A stretch of 64,000 nucleotides of DNA from DATKFM01 sp963810485. Lineage in GTDB: Bacteria > Pseudomonadota > Alphaproteobacteria > Dongiales > Dongiaceae. Each line of letters opens with the position of its first letter. Position 1 is the first letter of the stretch. Below, in pieces: positions 26,860 to 36,536 of this stretch. The notes under the pieces were generated by a model. That model did not search any database. It was not told where the DNA came from and saw nothing but the letters and a program-made list of their open reading frames with translations. The stretch is from the NCBI GenBank assembly GCA_963810485.1, contig CAWENQ010000005.1, forward strand, positions 248,001 through 312,000. The letters are read 5' to 3'. Position numbers and translations under genes: made by a program.

Positions 26860-27753
26860 TTAGGCTTCGCGCGAGGTCTTGACGGTGGTTTCCCCCGGCA
26901 GCGGGACGAACTCGCCGTTATCCAAATCGGGCAGCTTCATCCGCCTGGCGCGCCAGTCGGCCTTGGCCTGCTCGATGCGTTCCTTCGATGACGATACGAA
27001 GTTCCAGTCGATGAACCGCTCGCCCACCGGCTCTCCGCCCAGCAGCATGACGGTCGCCGCCGTGACACCTGTGAATGTCACCGCCGGCCCGGCCGGAAAC
27101 ACCAGCATGCGACCGGCTTCATAGACGCGGCCCTCCACCTCCACCGATCCCGAGACGATATAGGCTGCCCGCTCCGGATACTCCGCCGGCAGCTCCGCCT
27201 TGGCACCCGGCTGCAATTGCCAATGCACATAGAACAGCGGCGAATGGGTCTTCACCGCCGCCTTGGCGCCGAACGCCTCGCCCGCGATCAGCCGCGCCCA
27301 TAGCCCTTGGCTCTCATAAGTCGGCAGGTCCGGAGCACCATGATGGAAAAACGCCGGCGCGGTCTCCTCATCTTCCTTCGGCAGCGCCACCCAGGCCTGC
27401 AAGCCATGGATCGGCCCGCCGCTACGGCGTGCAGCCTCGAAGCGCTCGGAATGGGTGATGCCGCGCCCCGCGGTCATCCAGTTCACCTCGCCCGGCAGGA
27501 TCGCCTGCTCGGAGCCGACGCTGTCCCGATGCATGATCTCGCCCGCCAGCAGATAGGTAACGGTGGAGAGCCCGATATGCGGATGCGGCCGCACATCGAC
27601 GCTGCGCGGAATGTTGGGCGGAAAATTCACCGGCCCCATATGATCGAAGAAAATGAACGGCCCCACCATCCGCCGCTTTGCATAAGGCAGCACCCGCGCC
27701 ACCTCGAACCCGCCGAGATCGCGCCGCCTCGGTTCGATGATGAGTTGGGGCAT
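26860..27753 (-). CDS. pirin family protein
   Basis: A 297-residue bicupin. The N-terminal metal site is visible as RPHPHIGLSTVTYLLAGEI and MTAGRGITHSE, giving the three His and one Glu of pirin. The C-terminal domain ends with a conserved FIDWNFV segment. Bacterial pirins act as quercetin 2,3-dioxygenases or as redox-sensitive regulators. It is co-directional with the small cupin gene downstream. The start ATG 27753 gives the family's usual MPQ/MI N-terminus. Confidence 0.87.
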   Translation of the reverse strand: MPQLIIEPRRRDLGGFEVARVLPYAKRRMVGPFIFFDHMGPVNFPPNIPRSVDVRPHPHIGLSTVTYLLAGEIMHRDSVGSEQAILPGEVNWMTAGRGITHSERFEAARRSGGPIHGLQAWVALPKEDEETAPAFFHHGAPDLPTYESQGLWARLIAGEAFGAKAAVKTHSPLFYVHWQLQPGAKAELPAEYPERAAYIVSGSVEVEGRVYEAGRMLVFPAGPAVTFTGVTAATVMLLGGEPVGERFIDWNFVSSSKERIEQAKADWRARRMKLPDLDNGEFVPLPGETTVKTSREA

Positions 27754-27806
27754 GGGAGGACTTCCAATTCAAGGACGGTTTGTGGGTTCTCGATTAGTTA
27801 GGGACA

Positions 27807-28481
27807 TTGCCATCGAAGATCAATTGTTGCTTTGTGCACGCCTCAACTCCGGACTTTCAGGTGGAAAAGTACACTACCCTGGACGATTGGAACCCCGACC
27901 CCGCAACGCTGCGAAGGTGGGCCTATGATGAGAATCTTCTTCTTTCCGATCAAGATGAAGATCTCGCACTCTATCGGGAAGAGCACCTTCCGGTGTTGCT
28001 ACCGTTCGCCGACGATCCAGCCTGCCCGAAGGCCGACTATATTCTGTCATGTCTTGATGGCTATCTGATGGACACAGTCCTTCGCGGCACTGACAGCCAG
28101 CTCAAAGCGTTGGACAAGGCTGCCGCGCTTGCGGAGCAAGCTCTGCTGCCGCGTCTGCATGCCTGGGGCGAACTTCAACGGCGGCGGTTGAAGTATCGGG
28201 TGGGCGTCGGTCCCGTATCCCGCGACGATGCCGTGATCATGGGTCAGGACTTGCTGATTGGAATATGCAGGGTGGCGAATTTTACGATTGCCGGCGAGTC
28301 TACCGAGTGCTGGGAGCTTCGGCTTTCGGTTCCTAGCCAGACGGAACACCTATCGATCAACAAGACAACGGGCAGGTTCACGTATTGGCGCGACTATGGG
28401 TACAGCGTCCCCTCACAGGACGGCAAATCTCCGCTATCGCTCTGGTCAAGACTGAGGGCGTTCTTCAAGCTCAGTGATTGA
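27807..28481 (+). CDS. hypothetical protein, lower GC
   Basis: A protein of about 215-224 residues that I do not recognise. It starts with TTG 27807 or GTG 27834; neither has a strong ribosome-binding site. It is mixed alpha/beta in appearance, acidic near the N-terminus (DQDEDLALYREEHLP), without signal peptide or clear membrane span, and has a Trp/Tyr-rich segment (FTYWRDYGYSVPS). The codon third positions are clearly less GC-rich than in the flanking genes, which suggests recent acquisition. It stands alone between the pirin gene and the ThDP enzyme gene. Confidence 0.55.
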   Translation: MPSKINCCFVHASTPDFQVEKYTTLDDWNPDPATLRRWAYDENLLLSDQDEDLALYREEHLPVLLPFADDPACPKADYILSCLDGYLMDTVLRGTDSQLKALDKAAALAEQALLPRLHAWGELQRRRLKYRVGVGPVSRDDAVIMGQDLLIGICRVANFTIAGESTECWELRLSVPSQTEHLSINKTTGRFTYWRDYGYSVPSQDGKSPLSLWSRLRAFFKLSD

Positions 28482-28584
28482 ACAATCGCCTGATCCGTGG
28501 TGTAAGTGATCACGCTGTTGTTTGGTAACATGGGTGAAGAAAATCCCGGATACGACGGCGGCGATGAGACCTCGCACCGCCGGC

Positions 28585-30269
28585 TCAGCGGCTCGCCAGC
28601 GCCCGCTCCCTTATCTGGCTCAGGCTCATGCGCGGGCTGATGGCTTCGGGGTCCAGCTTGATCTCGATCAGTGCCGGCTTGCCGCTCTTGGCCGCGACCT
28701 CGAAAGCGGCGGCAAAGTCGGCGGTCTTTTCCACCGTGGCGCCGTGGGCGCCGTAGGCGCGGGCCAGGGCGGCGAAATCCGGATTGACCAGCCCGGTGCC
28801 GCTCTCGCGGCCGGGATATTCCCGCTCCTGGTGGGCGCGGATGGTGCCGTACATGCCGTTATTGACGACGATGAAGATGACACCCAGGCCGTACTGCACG
28901 GCCGTGGCCAACTCCTGGCCGTTCATCAGGAAGCAGCCGTCGCCGGCGAAGCTCACGACGGTGCGCGTGGGATGCACGGCCTTTGCCGCCACCGCCGCCG
29001 GCACGCCATAGCCCATGGAGCCCGCGGTGGGCGCCAGCTGGGTGCGGAACTTGCGGTATTGGTGGAAGCGGTGGACCCAGGTGGTGTAGTTGCCGGCGCC
29101 GTTGGTGATGATGGCGTCCGTGGGCAGGCGCTCCCGCAGCCAGGTGACGATCTCGGCCATCTGCATTGGGCCCGGAGATTGGGTCGGCTTCAACTGGTCA
29201 GGTAGTCGCCATGGGCGGCCTTGGTCCAGCTCGCGCCAGGCGCCGGACTCCACCAGCTGCAGGCCGCGCGCCGCCGCCGCGAACGGCACCATGCCAGCAT
29301 TGATCGGCAGCGTCGCCTGATACACGCGGCCCAGCTCCTCGGCCCCGCCATGGACGTGAATCAGCGTCTGCTGCGGCACCGGTACTTTCAGCAGGGTGTA
29401 GCCGCTGGTGGTCATCTCGCCCAGACGCGCGCCCACGACGAGCAGCAGGTCGGCGTTCTTCACCCGCTCGCCCAGCGCCGGATCGATGCCGATGCCCACA
29501 TGGCCGGCATAGTTGGGGTGGCCGTTGTCGAACAGGTCCTGGCAGCGGAACGACGTTCCCACCGGCAGATGGTTGGCCTCGGCGAACATCCTGATGTTGT
29601 CCACCGCCGCTGCCGTCCAGCCGCCGCCGCCGAGGATCATCAGCGGCTGGCGCGCATGGCTCAGGAGACCGCGCATGGCCTCCAGGTCAGCCACGCCCGG
29701 ATAGGGCTGCACGATCTTGTAGGGCGCCACGTCCTCCGCCTCGGCATGGTCGGTGAGCATGTCTTCGGGCAGGGCGATCACTACCGGGCCGGGCCGGCCG
29801 GAAACGGCGCGGTGGAAGGCTTGGCTGACCAGCTCGGGGATGCGCTCGGCGGCGTCGATCTGCGCCACCCATTTGGCCATCGGCCCGAACATGCGGCGGA
29901 AATCCACCTCCTGGAACGCCTCACGCTCCACCTGGTCGCCGGGCCACCTGGCCGATGAACAGGATCATGGGCGAGGAATCCTGGTACGCGGTGTGCACGC
30001 CGATGGAGGCGTTGGTGGCGCCCGGCCCGCGGGTCACGAAGCAGATGCCCGGCCGGCCGGTGAGCTTGCCGTAGGCCTCGGCCATGAAGGCGGCGCCGCC
30101 TTCCTGCCGGCAGGTGATGCAGCTTGATCTGGTTGCGCGCGTCGTGGAGCGCGTCCAGCACGGCCAGATAGCTCTCGCCGGGAACGCAAAAAGCATGGTC
30201 GACGCCATGGATCTTCAGCTGGTCGACCAGGATTTGCCCGCCGCTGCGAGCCTGGGAACGTTTGGGCAT
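28585..30269 (-). CDS. thiamine-diphosphate enzyme, acetolactate synthase-like (two frameshifts)
   Basis: About 560 residues of an IlvB-type ThDP enzyme. The N-terminal domain has CVPGESYL with the catalytic glutamate, then EGGAAFMAEAYGKLTGRPGI and GPGATNASIGVHTAYQD. The C-terminal domain has the ThDP motif beginning GDG (SFAGDGCFLMNGQELAT) and ending VNN. Two extra C residues (near 30118 and 29944) split the chain into three frames; correct family peptide continues at once after each. The intact part from 29931 to 28585 covers the last 448 residues. Substrate unknown: 2-oxo acid decarboxylation or ligation is the family reaction. Confidence 0.75.
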
Positions 30270-30405
30270 GGGACGGAGATTACGCGGAAAGGGATGGGGA
30301 AGGACAGGCCGGGAAAATTAACCTCCGGGCGGCATGATGGCCAGCGCCTCCCCGCACCTTGCCAGGCCAGGGGGGCGATGTTCTGCTGACGGCATGGGAA
30401 TCCGC

Positions 30406-31374
30406 ATGATGTATCTCAGGATGAAAACCGCTGGGCTCGCCGCCTTGATTGCCGCGCTCCTGCTATTGCCGGCTGGCGCCGCGCGGGCCGATCTGGATGG
30501 TGCCGTCAACAACTACTACGCCGGCAACTACGACGCGGCCGCCCAGGAATTCCAGCGCCTCGCCGATGCCGGCGACGGCGAAGCCCAGCTCTGGCTGGGA
30601 TATGTCTACATGACGGGCGAGGGTATCGGCCGGAACTACTGGGAGGCACGGAGCTGGTACGAGCGGTCTGTGGAAAACGGCAATACCACGGCGTTGTCGT
30701 ACCTTGGCGATCTCTTCTACTACGGCCATGGGGTCGAGAAGGATCTGGTGGCGGCCGCCCGCTATTACCGCCGCGGCGCCAATCTCGGCGACGCCGACGG
30801 GCTGTTCAATCTCGGCTATGTCCATGAATTTGGCGAGGGCGTGCCCAAGGATCTGGAAAAGGCCGCCGGCCTGTACCGGATCGCATCGGAGCAGCAGGGC
30901 TCGTCCCGGGCGCAGAGCCGCCTCGGTTATCTCTATGAGCAAGGCATCGGCGTGCCGCAGGATTACGCCCAGGCCCAGTACTGGTACCGAAAAGCCGCCG
31001 ACCAGAGCGAGACCGACGCAGAGGCCAGCCTGGCCTGGCTGCTGCTGCAGGGATATGGCGGGCCAAAGGATTTTGACGAGGCGCTTCGTCTGTTCCGGCT
31101 GGCGGCCGAGAAAGGCAGCGCCAGCGCCCAGAACGGCATGGGCTACGCCTACGAATTCGGCTACGGCGTCGCCCAGGATTTCCTGGCCGCGGCCAACTGG
31201 TATCGCCAGGCCGCCGAGCGGGACTTCGCCATTGCCCAGTACAATCTGGCATTGCTGTATGAAAACGGCCGTGGCGTGCCCCAGGATCTGGATGAGGCTC
31301 GCCACTGGTATCATCAGGCAGCCGATCTGGGCGACGCCGATTCGAAGGCGGCGCTCGCCCGGCTCGGGCAATAA
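30406..31374 (+). CDS. exported Sel1-repeat protein
   Basis: A 322-residue solenoid protein. A signal peptide (MKTAGLAALIAALLLLPAGA) is followed by about eight Sel1-like repeats, for example AQLWLGYVYMTGEGIGRN, ALSYLGDLFYYGHGVEKD and AQYNLALLYENGRGVPQD. The start may be ATG 30394, 30406 or 30421; I took 30406 as preceded by GGAA. Like the Sel1 protein at 19946 it is probably a periplasmic scaffold. The two are only loosely alike in sequence, so they are not a recent duplication. Confidence 0.82.
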   Translation: MMYLRMKTAGLAALIAALLLLPAGAARADLDGAVNNYYAGNYDAAAQEFQRLADAGDGEAQLWLGYVYMTGEGIGRNYWEARSWYERSVENGNTTALSYLGDLFYYGHGVEKDLVAAARYYRRGANLGDADGLFNLGYVHEFGEGVPKDLEKAAGLYRIASEQQGSSRAQSRLGYLYEQGIGVPQDYAQAQYWYRKAADQSETDAEASLAWLLLQGYGGPKDFDEALRLFRLAAEKGSASAQNGMGYAYEFGYGVAQDFLAAANWYRQAAERDFAIAQYNLALLYENGRGVPQDLDEARHWYHQAADLGDADSKAALARLGQ

Positions 31375-31388
31375 GCGTGGAGACGCCG

Positions 31389-32015
31389 CTAGCGCTTGCG
31401 CAGCGGCACCACCACCGAGGATTCGTCCCGCGCCTGTTTCGGCAGTTCGGCGGCCTGATGGACCGTATTGCCGCTCCGGCCGGCTGCGCTGGTTACGCTA
31501 CGGCGGCGAACCGACCTCCAGGGGCTGATCGTGCCCTTGAAACCGGCCAAAGCCCCTGGCGACAGTTCGCGCACCTGCAGCCGCTCCGGCGTCTTTTCCC
31601 GCGGCATCACCAGCCCGTGGGCAGTCGCCGGGTGAAAGCCGAATTGCCGGTAGTAATCCAGGTCGCCCACCAGCACGACGAGCTTGTGGCCGGCCAGCAT
31701 GGCCCAATCCAGGGTCTGCGCCACCAGCGTGCGGCCGATGCCTTCGCCGCGCCGCTCCGGATTGACCGCCAGCGGCCCCAGCAGCAGCGCCGGCAGGCCC
31801 GTGCGGCCGATGCGCACCGGCCAATAGCGGATCGCGCCGACGATCTCGCCGCCCTTGTCCATGTCGCGGGCGACTTTGCAGAGTTCGCCGATCGGCTTCA
31901 CGCCATGGCGGTAGCGGTAGGACGCTTTCGCCATGCGGTCAGAGCCGAAGGCGACGTCCAGAAGGGCTTCGATGGCGCCGGCATGTTCCGGCTGTTCGGG
32001 AGAAATCGTGATCAT
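31389..32015 (-). CDS. GNAT family N-acetyltransferase
   Basis: A 208-residue YhbS-like acetyltransferase. The acetyl-CoA loop is seen as VNPERRGEGIGRTLV, preceded by the beta strand LPALLLGPLAV, and followed by GDLDYYRQFGFHPA, typical of this GNAT subgroup. The C-terminal 40 residues are basic and low in order. The acceptor substrate is unknown. It is convergent with the Sel1-repeat gene. Confidence 0.8.
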   Translation of the reverse strand: MITISPEQPEHAGAIEALLDVAFGSDRMAKASYRYRHGVKPIGELCKVARDMDKGGEIVGAIRYWPVRIGRTGLPALLLGPLAVNPERRGEGIGRTLVAQTLDWAMLAGHKLVVLVGDLDYYRQFGFHPATAHGLVMPREKTPERLQVRELSPGALAGFKGTISPWRSVRRRSVTSAAGRSGNTVHQAAELPKQARDESSVVVPLRKR

Positions 32016-32318
32016 GACCTATGCCTCATTCCGCGTGGTGTCAGGTGAAGAGCCAGCGGCGCCAGCCGCTGTCCACCTGAGGCATTGTCAATGTCGGGAA
32101 GTTTCCCTTGCGGGGAGTGGTCTTCGGACAGTGAGCGCGCTTCAACGGACTCAGCAGCTCGCGCCGCGGGTTCGCGCGGCTCGGCGTCGTCGGTTGGCGG
32201 GGGCGAAGCTCACATTCCACACTCCTGTACGGCGCATATGAATGGTGATGCGCGACGCGGATGTCAATAGCCCTAGGGGGTAAAGGAAGGCTTAACCCGT
32301 GAACGCGATTCGCCGATG
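32016..32318. other. intergenic region, no gene seen
   Basis: The 303 bases between two minus-strand genes (GNAT and amidase) show no coding frame with family-like peptide and no strong hairpin. It should include the GNAT promoter, which I could not place. Confidence 0.4.
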
Positions 32319-33731
32319 TCAGACCGGCGGACGCTTGTCGGCCCAGGGCCGCGCCTGCTCCAGCGCCTTGCCGATGCCGAGCACGGTATCGTCGCGGAAC
32401 CGCCGCCCAACGATCTGCATGCCGATCGGCAAACCGCTCTTGGACCAGCCGGCGGGCACCGACAGCACCGGACAGATGCCAAACAGATTGAACTGCCCGG
32501 TCATGTCGAGCCCGTGATAGCGCCCGTCGCCGTGGTCCTTGTAATAGATCGAGTCGTCCTCCTCCACCGGGCGCGCCGTCACGCGCATGGTCGGGCAGAG
32601 GAGCGCGTCGTACTTGGTCAGGATCGGATGCAGCTGGCGCCACCACGCCGTGCGCTCTATCTCCAGCCGCTTGTAGTCGCGGGCGGAGATGCGGTTCCCC
32701 GTCTCGATCAGCGACACCACATGGGGGTCCATCTTTTCCCGGAATTTCTCCAGCGTGTGGCCGAAATACGCGGCCATGAACACCTGCCAGTATTCCACCC
32801 AGGCGTCGGCGATGCGCCGCGTCCAGGGCAGGGCGACTTCCTCGACGATGGCGCCCTGGGATTTCAGCGCCTCGGCGGCGGCGCGGACAGCGGCCGCCAC
32901 TTCGGGATCCACGTCGTAGCAGCCGAGATCCATATTCAGCGCCAAACGCACGCCCTTCACCACGGCCGGCTGCGGTCCGGCGAGATCAAGCTTGCCGCCG
33001 ATAGATTGGATATCATCGTCGGCCGGCCCTTGCGCCGCCGCCAGGAACACCCGCGCGTCGTCGATGGTGCGCGCCAGCGGACCGAAATGGGAGATGTTGT
33101 CGAACACGCTGGGCAGCAGATCCATGGGAATGCGGCCCATGCTGGGCTTGAGGCCGACGATGCCGCACCAGGCCGCTGGGATGCGCACCGAGCCACCCAT
33201 GTCCGTGCCCTCCGCGAGGGACACGCAGCCGCTGCCGACCGCCGCGCCGGACCCGCCGGAGGAGCCGCCGGGAGTCTTCCCCGGGTCCCAGGGATTGCGG
33301 GTGATCCCCCAAAGCGGGCTTTCGGTGAAGCTGGAATAGGCGAATTCCGGCGTGGTGGTCTTGCCCACCATGATCGCGCCCGCGGCGTCCAGCCGGTCCA
33401 CGATGACGGCGTTGCGGTCCGGCACCCAGTTTTCGTGGGTGTAGCTGCCCAGGGTCGTGCGCTTGCCCTTGGTCGGCGTCAGGTCCTTGATGGCAATGGG
33501 AACGCCATGGAGCGGGCCGAGGGTGCGGCCCTCCATCACCGCCTGCTCCGCCGCCCGCGCCTTGGCCAGCGCCTCTTCGGGATAGACGAAGCAGAAGCAG
33601 TTGAGCTGGGGATTGACCGCCTCGATGCGCGCCAGGGTGTTCTTCATCAGTTCGACCGGCGACAGCTTGCGGTCGCGGATGCGCGCCGCCAGCTCCGTCG
33701 CCGGCGTGTAGCAGAGATCGAGATCGGCCAT
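32319..33731 (-). CDS. amidase (amidase signature family)
   Basis: A 470-residue amidase. The Ser-cisSer-Lys triad is visible: Lys in VPIAIKDLT, the cis-Ser in GGSSGGSGAAVGSG and the nucleophile in GTDMGGSVRIPA. It hydrolyses amides or acts on carbamoyl compounds; it is not evidently GatA because no gatB or gatC is adjacent. The frame is open to 33860, but ATG 33731 has a GGGGGA ribosome-binding site and gives the family N-terminus (LCYTPATELAARIRDRKLSP). Confidence 0.86.
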   Translation of the reverse strand: MADLDLCYTPATELAARIRDRKLSPVELMKNTLARIEAVNPQLNCFCFVYPEEALAKARAAEQAVMEGRTLGPLHGVPIAIKDLTPTKGKRTTLGSYTHENWVPDRNAVIVDRLDAAGAIMVGKTTTPEFAYSSFTESPLWGITRNPWDPGKTPGGSSGGSGAAVGSGCVSLAEGTDMGGSVRIPAAWCGIVGLKPSMGRIPMDLLPSVFDNISHFGPLARTIDDARVFLAAAQGPADDDIQSIGGKLDLAGPQPAVVKGVRLALNMDLGCYDVDPEVAAAVRAAAEALKSQGAIVEEVALPWTRRIADAWVEYWQVFMAAYFGHTLEKFREKMDPHVVSLIETGNRISARDYKRLEIERTAWWRQLHPILTKYDALLCPTMRVTARPVEEDDSIYYKDHGDGRYHGLDMTGQFNLFGICPVLSVPAGWSKSGLPIGMQIVGRRFRDDTVLGIGKALEQARPWADKRPPV

Positions 33732-33895
33732 GCTGGTCCCCCTGGATATCCCGGCGGCTATGATAGGCCACGGACAGCCGGGCCTGCCAATCCTGCGGCA
33801 AACCGGCCAATGCCGGACCGGTCCGCGACGCGGAGTCGCTGGGCAAGGCGGCGACTCCACGGCAGAATGGCCAGCGGGAAGGTCCGGGAACCGCC

Positions 33896-34774
33896 ATGCT
33901 GAATGAACTGACGCCGCAGCAGGTCCAAACGTTTCACGACGACGGCTTTCTGGTCGTCGAGAATTTCATCCCGCCGGCCGTCGCCGCGCGCGTGGCGGCG
34001 CGGTATGAGGGGCTATTCCGCGGCGAGTTCGAGACCGGCCTCTATCCCGACGAATGGAACTGGAAGGAAGGCCGCGACCAGCCGGACCTGGCGCGGCAGA
34101 TCTGCAACGGCTGGAAGTCGGACCACAGCGTCGCCAGCTTGGTGCTGCGGCCGGAGGTGGGCAAGCTCTGCGCCAAGCTTGCCGGCTGGCCCGGCGCGCG
34201 CATCGCCCAGGACAACGTGGTCTGGAAGCCGCCTGGCGCCAAGTCCCTCGGCTTCCACCAGGACGACAGCTACAACGGCTGGATCGATCCACCGCACATG
34301 CTGACCTGCTGGATCGCGCTCGATGCCACCAGCGCCAAAGGCGGCACCATCGAATATGTGCGCGGCTCCCACAAATGGCCGGTCTCGCCGCCGATCAAGC
34401 AGTTCCATGCGCCCGACGATTACCGCAAGGAGTTGGTCGAGGCGGCGACCAAGGTCGGCCTGACGCCCGACATCGTTCCGGTGGAAGTGCCGGCCGGCGG
34501 CTGCGCGTTCCATGACGGCCGCACCTGGCACGGCTCGGACAAGAATTGCGCCGACCGGCCGCGCCGTTCCGCCATCGCCCATTGCATGTCCTCGTCGGCC
34601 AAGTTCCATCCGACGAAGATCAGCTATATCTACAACCGCTATAAACGCGCCGGCGACACGGCGATGGACGAAAGCTATTTCCCGATCCTCTGGCGGCAGG
34701 ACGGCTATCGTACCGCCTTCCTCGACGATTACATACGCAGGGGATCGGCCGCCGACGCCAAGGCGGCGGAGTAA
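33896..34774 (+). CDS. phytanoyl-CoA dioxygenase family protein
   Basis: A 292-residue Fe(II)/2-oxoglutarate oxygenase of the PhyH family. The iron ligands are in GFHQDDSYNGW (HxD) and TWHGSD (distal His), and the arginine for 2-oxoglutarate is likely in RPRRSAIAH. N-terminal FHDDGFLVVENFI is the family hallmark. It hydroxylates a small molecule or CoA ester. It is divergent from the amidase gene and followed after eight bases by an SDR gene, suggesting a hydroxylation-then-oxidation pair. Confidence 0.85.
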   Translation: MLNELTPQQVQTFHDDGFLVVENFIPPAVAARVAARYEGLFRGEFETGLYPDEWNWKEGRDQPDLARQICNGWKSDHSVASLVLRPEVGKLCAKLAGWPGARIAQDNVVWKPPGAKSLGFHQDDSYNGWIDPPHMLTCWIALDATSAKGGTIEYVRGSHKWPVSPPIKQFHAPDDYRKELVEAATKVGLTPDIVPVEVPAGGCAFHDGRTWHGSDKNCADRPRRSAIAHCMSSSAKFHPTKISYIYNRYKRAGDTAMDESYFPILWRQDGYRTAFLDDYIRRGSAADAKAAE

Positions 34775-34782
34775 GGGGCAAA

Positions 34783-35568
34783 TTGACCAAGCGGGGTAAG
34801 GGCACGGTTCTGATCACCGGCGCGTCCGCGGGCATTGGCGCGTCGCTGGCGCGGCTGATGGCGGCCGAAGGCTTCGACATCGTGCTGACGGCACGGCGCC
34901 GCGCGCGGCTGGAGGAACTAGCTAAAGAGGTCGCGGCGCGCGGCGTGAAAGCCCATGTCTGGCCGGACGACCTCGCCGATCCGGCGGCGCCGCAACGCCT
35001 GTATGACAAGGCGAAGGCCGAAGGCCTCGAAATCGATATTCTTGTGAACAATGCCGGCTTCGGCGCGCGCGGACTCTTCGGGGAGATCCCGCTGGAACGT
35101 CAGCTCGAGATGATCGCTGTCAATGTCACGGCGCTGACGGCGCTGACGCATCTGTTTCTGCGGGAGATGAAGGCACGAAGACGCGGACGCATCCTCAATG
35201 TGGCATCAATTGCGGGATTCCAGCCGGGGCCATTCCTCGCGGTCTACTATGCGACCAAGGGTTACGACTATCTTTTCACGGAGGCGCTGGCGGAGGAATT
35301 GCGCGGCAGCGGCGTGACCGCCAGCTGCCTGTTTCCCGGCGTGACAGCCACGGAATGGCAGGCCGTTGCGGGCATCGATGGCTCGCGTCTCGGCGGCATG
35401 CGCGGCATGAGCGCGGAGGCGGTGGCGCGGGCGGCCTATGACGGACTCATGGCGGGGCAGCGCACAATCATCCCCGGCTTGCATAACAAGGCCAGTGCGC
35501 TGGCAGTGAAGTTCATGCCGCGCCGTTTAGTGACGCATATAGTCGGCAGGATCCAGAGTCTGCGCTGA
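34783..35568 (+). CDS. SDR family oxidoreductase
   Basis: A 261-residue short-chain dehydrogenase. The cofactor motif is GASAGIG near residues 13-19, then NNAG, and the active site YYATKGYDYLF. The subfamily resembles DltE/YqjQ-like SDRs, with a C-terminal segment running FMPRRLVTHIVGRIQ. The start is a TTG at 34783 with AAGGGG upstream; no ATG is available nearby. It probably forms an operon with the PhyH gene. Substrate unknown. Confidence 0.82.
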   Translation: MTKRGKGTVLITGASAGIGASLARLMAAEGFDIVLTARRRARLEELAKEVAARGVKAHVWPDDLADPAAPQRLYDKAKAEGLEIDILVNNAGFGARGLFGEIPLERQLEMIAVNVTALTALTHLFLREMKARRRGRILNVASIAGFQPGPFLAVYYATKGYDYLFTEALAEELRGSGVTASCLFPGVTATEWQAVAGIDGSRLGGMRGMSAEAVARAAYDGLMAGQRTIIPGLHNKASALAVKFMPRRLVTHIVGRIQSLR

Positions 35569-35576
35569 ACGACAAT

Positions 35577-35921
35577 CTAGTGATGGCTGTGATGCAGGAT
35601 CTCGTCGCGCAGGCCTGTGTCATACTCCATCCCCGCCGGCGTCATGATGGCGGCGACGGGGAAATGGGACTTGATCAGGCCCTTGCGCTCCAGCACGACC
35701 CAAGCCGCCTCATTGGCGAGGCCCGACGCATCGCGCGTCGCCACGACGGAATTACCGAGATGGAAGTGATCGCCGTGGGGATGGGGCATGCCGCCAATCA
35801 GGATATGCCCTTCGGCTTCCTCCGGCGCCGGCTCGCCATGCAGCCGCGCCAGCTCCTGCAGCAGCGTCAAGGTCTTCAGTTGCAGCGAATTGAGGTTCAG
35901 CGGATTCTTCTTCGGCGCCAT
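35577..35921 (-). CDS. hypothetical protein with His-rich segments
   Basis: A 114-residue cytoplasmic protein I cannot name. It has a Lys/Asn/Leu-rich start (MAPKKNPLNLNSLQLKTLTL), a His cluster GMPHPHGDHFHLGN in the middle and a C-terminus ending HHSHH. Seven or more histidines in two clusters suggest metal binding. It lies 28 bases upstream of nothing on its strand and 28 bases downstream of yajQ, with which it may be cotranscribed. The ATG at 35921 and the well-formed peptide support a real gene. Confidence 0.65.
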   Translation of the reverse strand: MAPKKNPLNLNSLQLKTLTLLQELARLHGEPAPEEAEGHILIGGMPHPHGDHFHLGNSVVATRDASGLANEAAWVVLERKGLIKSHFPVAAIMTPAGMEYDTGLRDEILHHSHH

Positions 35922-35949
35922 GGCGTCATCCGTATGTTGTCGAGGAAAA

Positions 35950-36435
35950 CTAGTCGCGGAAGTTCACGTACTGCAGCGGCTGCACGATCTTCATCTCCCG
36001 CACATGCTGGATCGCCGTCTGCAGATCGTCGCGCTTCTTGCCGGAGACGCGCAGCTCATCGCCCTGGATCGAAACCTGCACTTTGAGTTTCGAATCCTTG
36101 ATCGAGCGCACGATGTCCTTGGCCAGCGTCTGTTCTATGCCTTGCTTGACCTGCACCACCTGCCGCAGCGCATTGCCCGAAGCCTTCTCCGGCGGCTTGA
36201 AGTCGAGAGCGCCGGCGTCGAGCTTGCGCCGGGTGATGTAACCCTTCAGCAACTCTTGCATCTGCTTCAGCTTGAGATCGTCGTCGGCGAGCATGGTCAG
36301 CAGCTCGTCCTTGCGTTCGATCGTGCATTTGCTGCCCTTGAAATCGAAACGCGTCTCGATTTCCCGGCGCATGCCGTTGACGGCATTGTCGACCTCGGAA
36401 AGGTCGGTCTTTGAGACGATATCGAATGACGGCAT
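35950..36435 (-). CDS. yajQ: YajQ family nucleotide-binding protein
   Basis: A 161-residue YajQ protein over its full family length. The N-terminus MPSFDIVSKTDLSEVDNAVN, the ETRFDFKGSKCTIE segment and the C-terminal KIVQPLQYVNFRD are hallmark sequences. Members bind cyclic di-GMP in Xanthomonas and related bacteria and are also known as nucleotide- or tRNA-binding proteins. The gene is followed on its strand by the His-rich hypothetical gene. Confidence 0.93.
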   Translation of the reverse strand: MPSFDIVSKTDLSEVDNAVNGMRREIETRFDFKGSKCTIERKDELLTMLADDDLKLKQMQELLKGYITRRKLDAGALDFKPPEKASGNALRQVVQVKQGIEQTLAKDIVRSIKDSKLKVQVSIQGDELRVSGKKRDDLQTAIQHVREMKIVQPLQYVNFRD

Positions 36436-36536
36436 GAGGCGGATTCCAGATTAGTCGGAGGGCGTATAGGCCGCTAAACTACACCGGTGTTCCAACAGTC
36501 GCAAAGGCGCTCTGAAACAGTGAACACATCAGAAAA

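Noticed and set aside
32316..33902. 528-codon plus-strand open frame opposite the amidase gene
   Set aside because: It is the GC-rich antisense shadow of the amidase, whose catalytic triad and family motifs are all on the minus strand.
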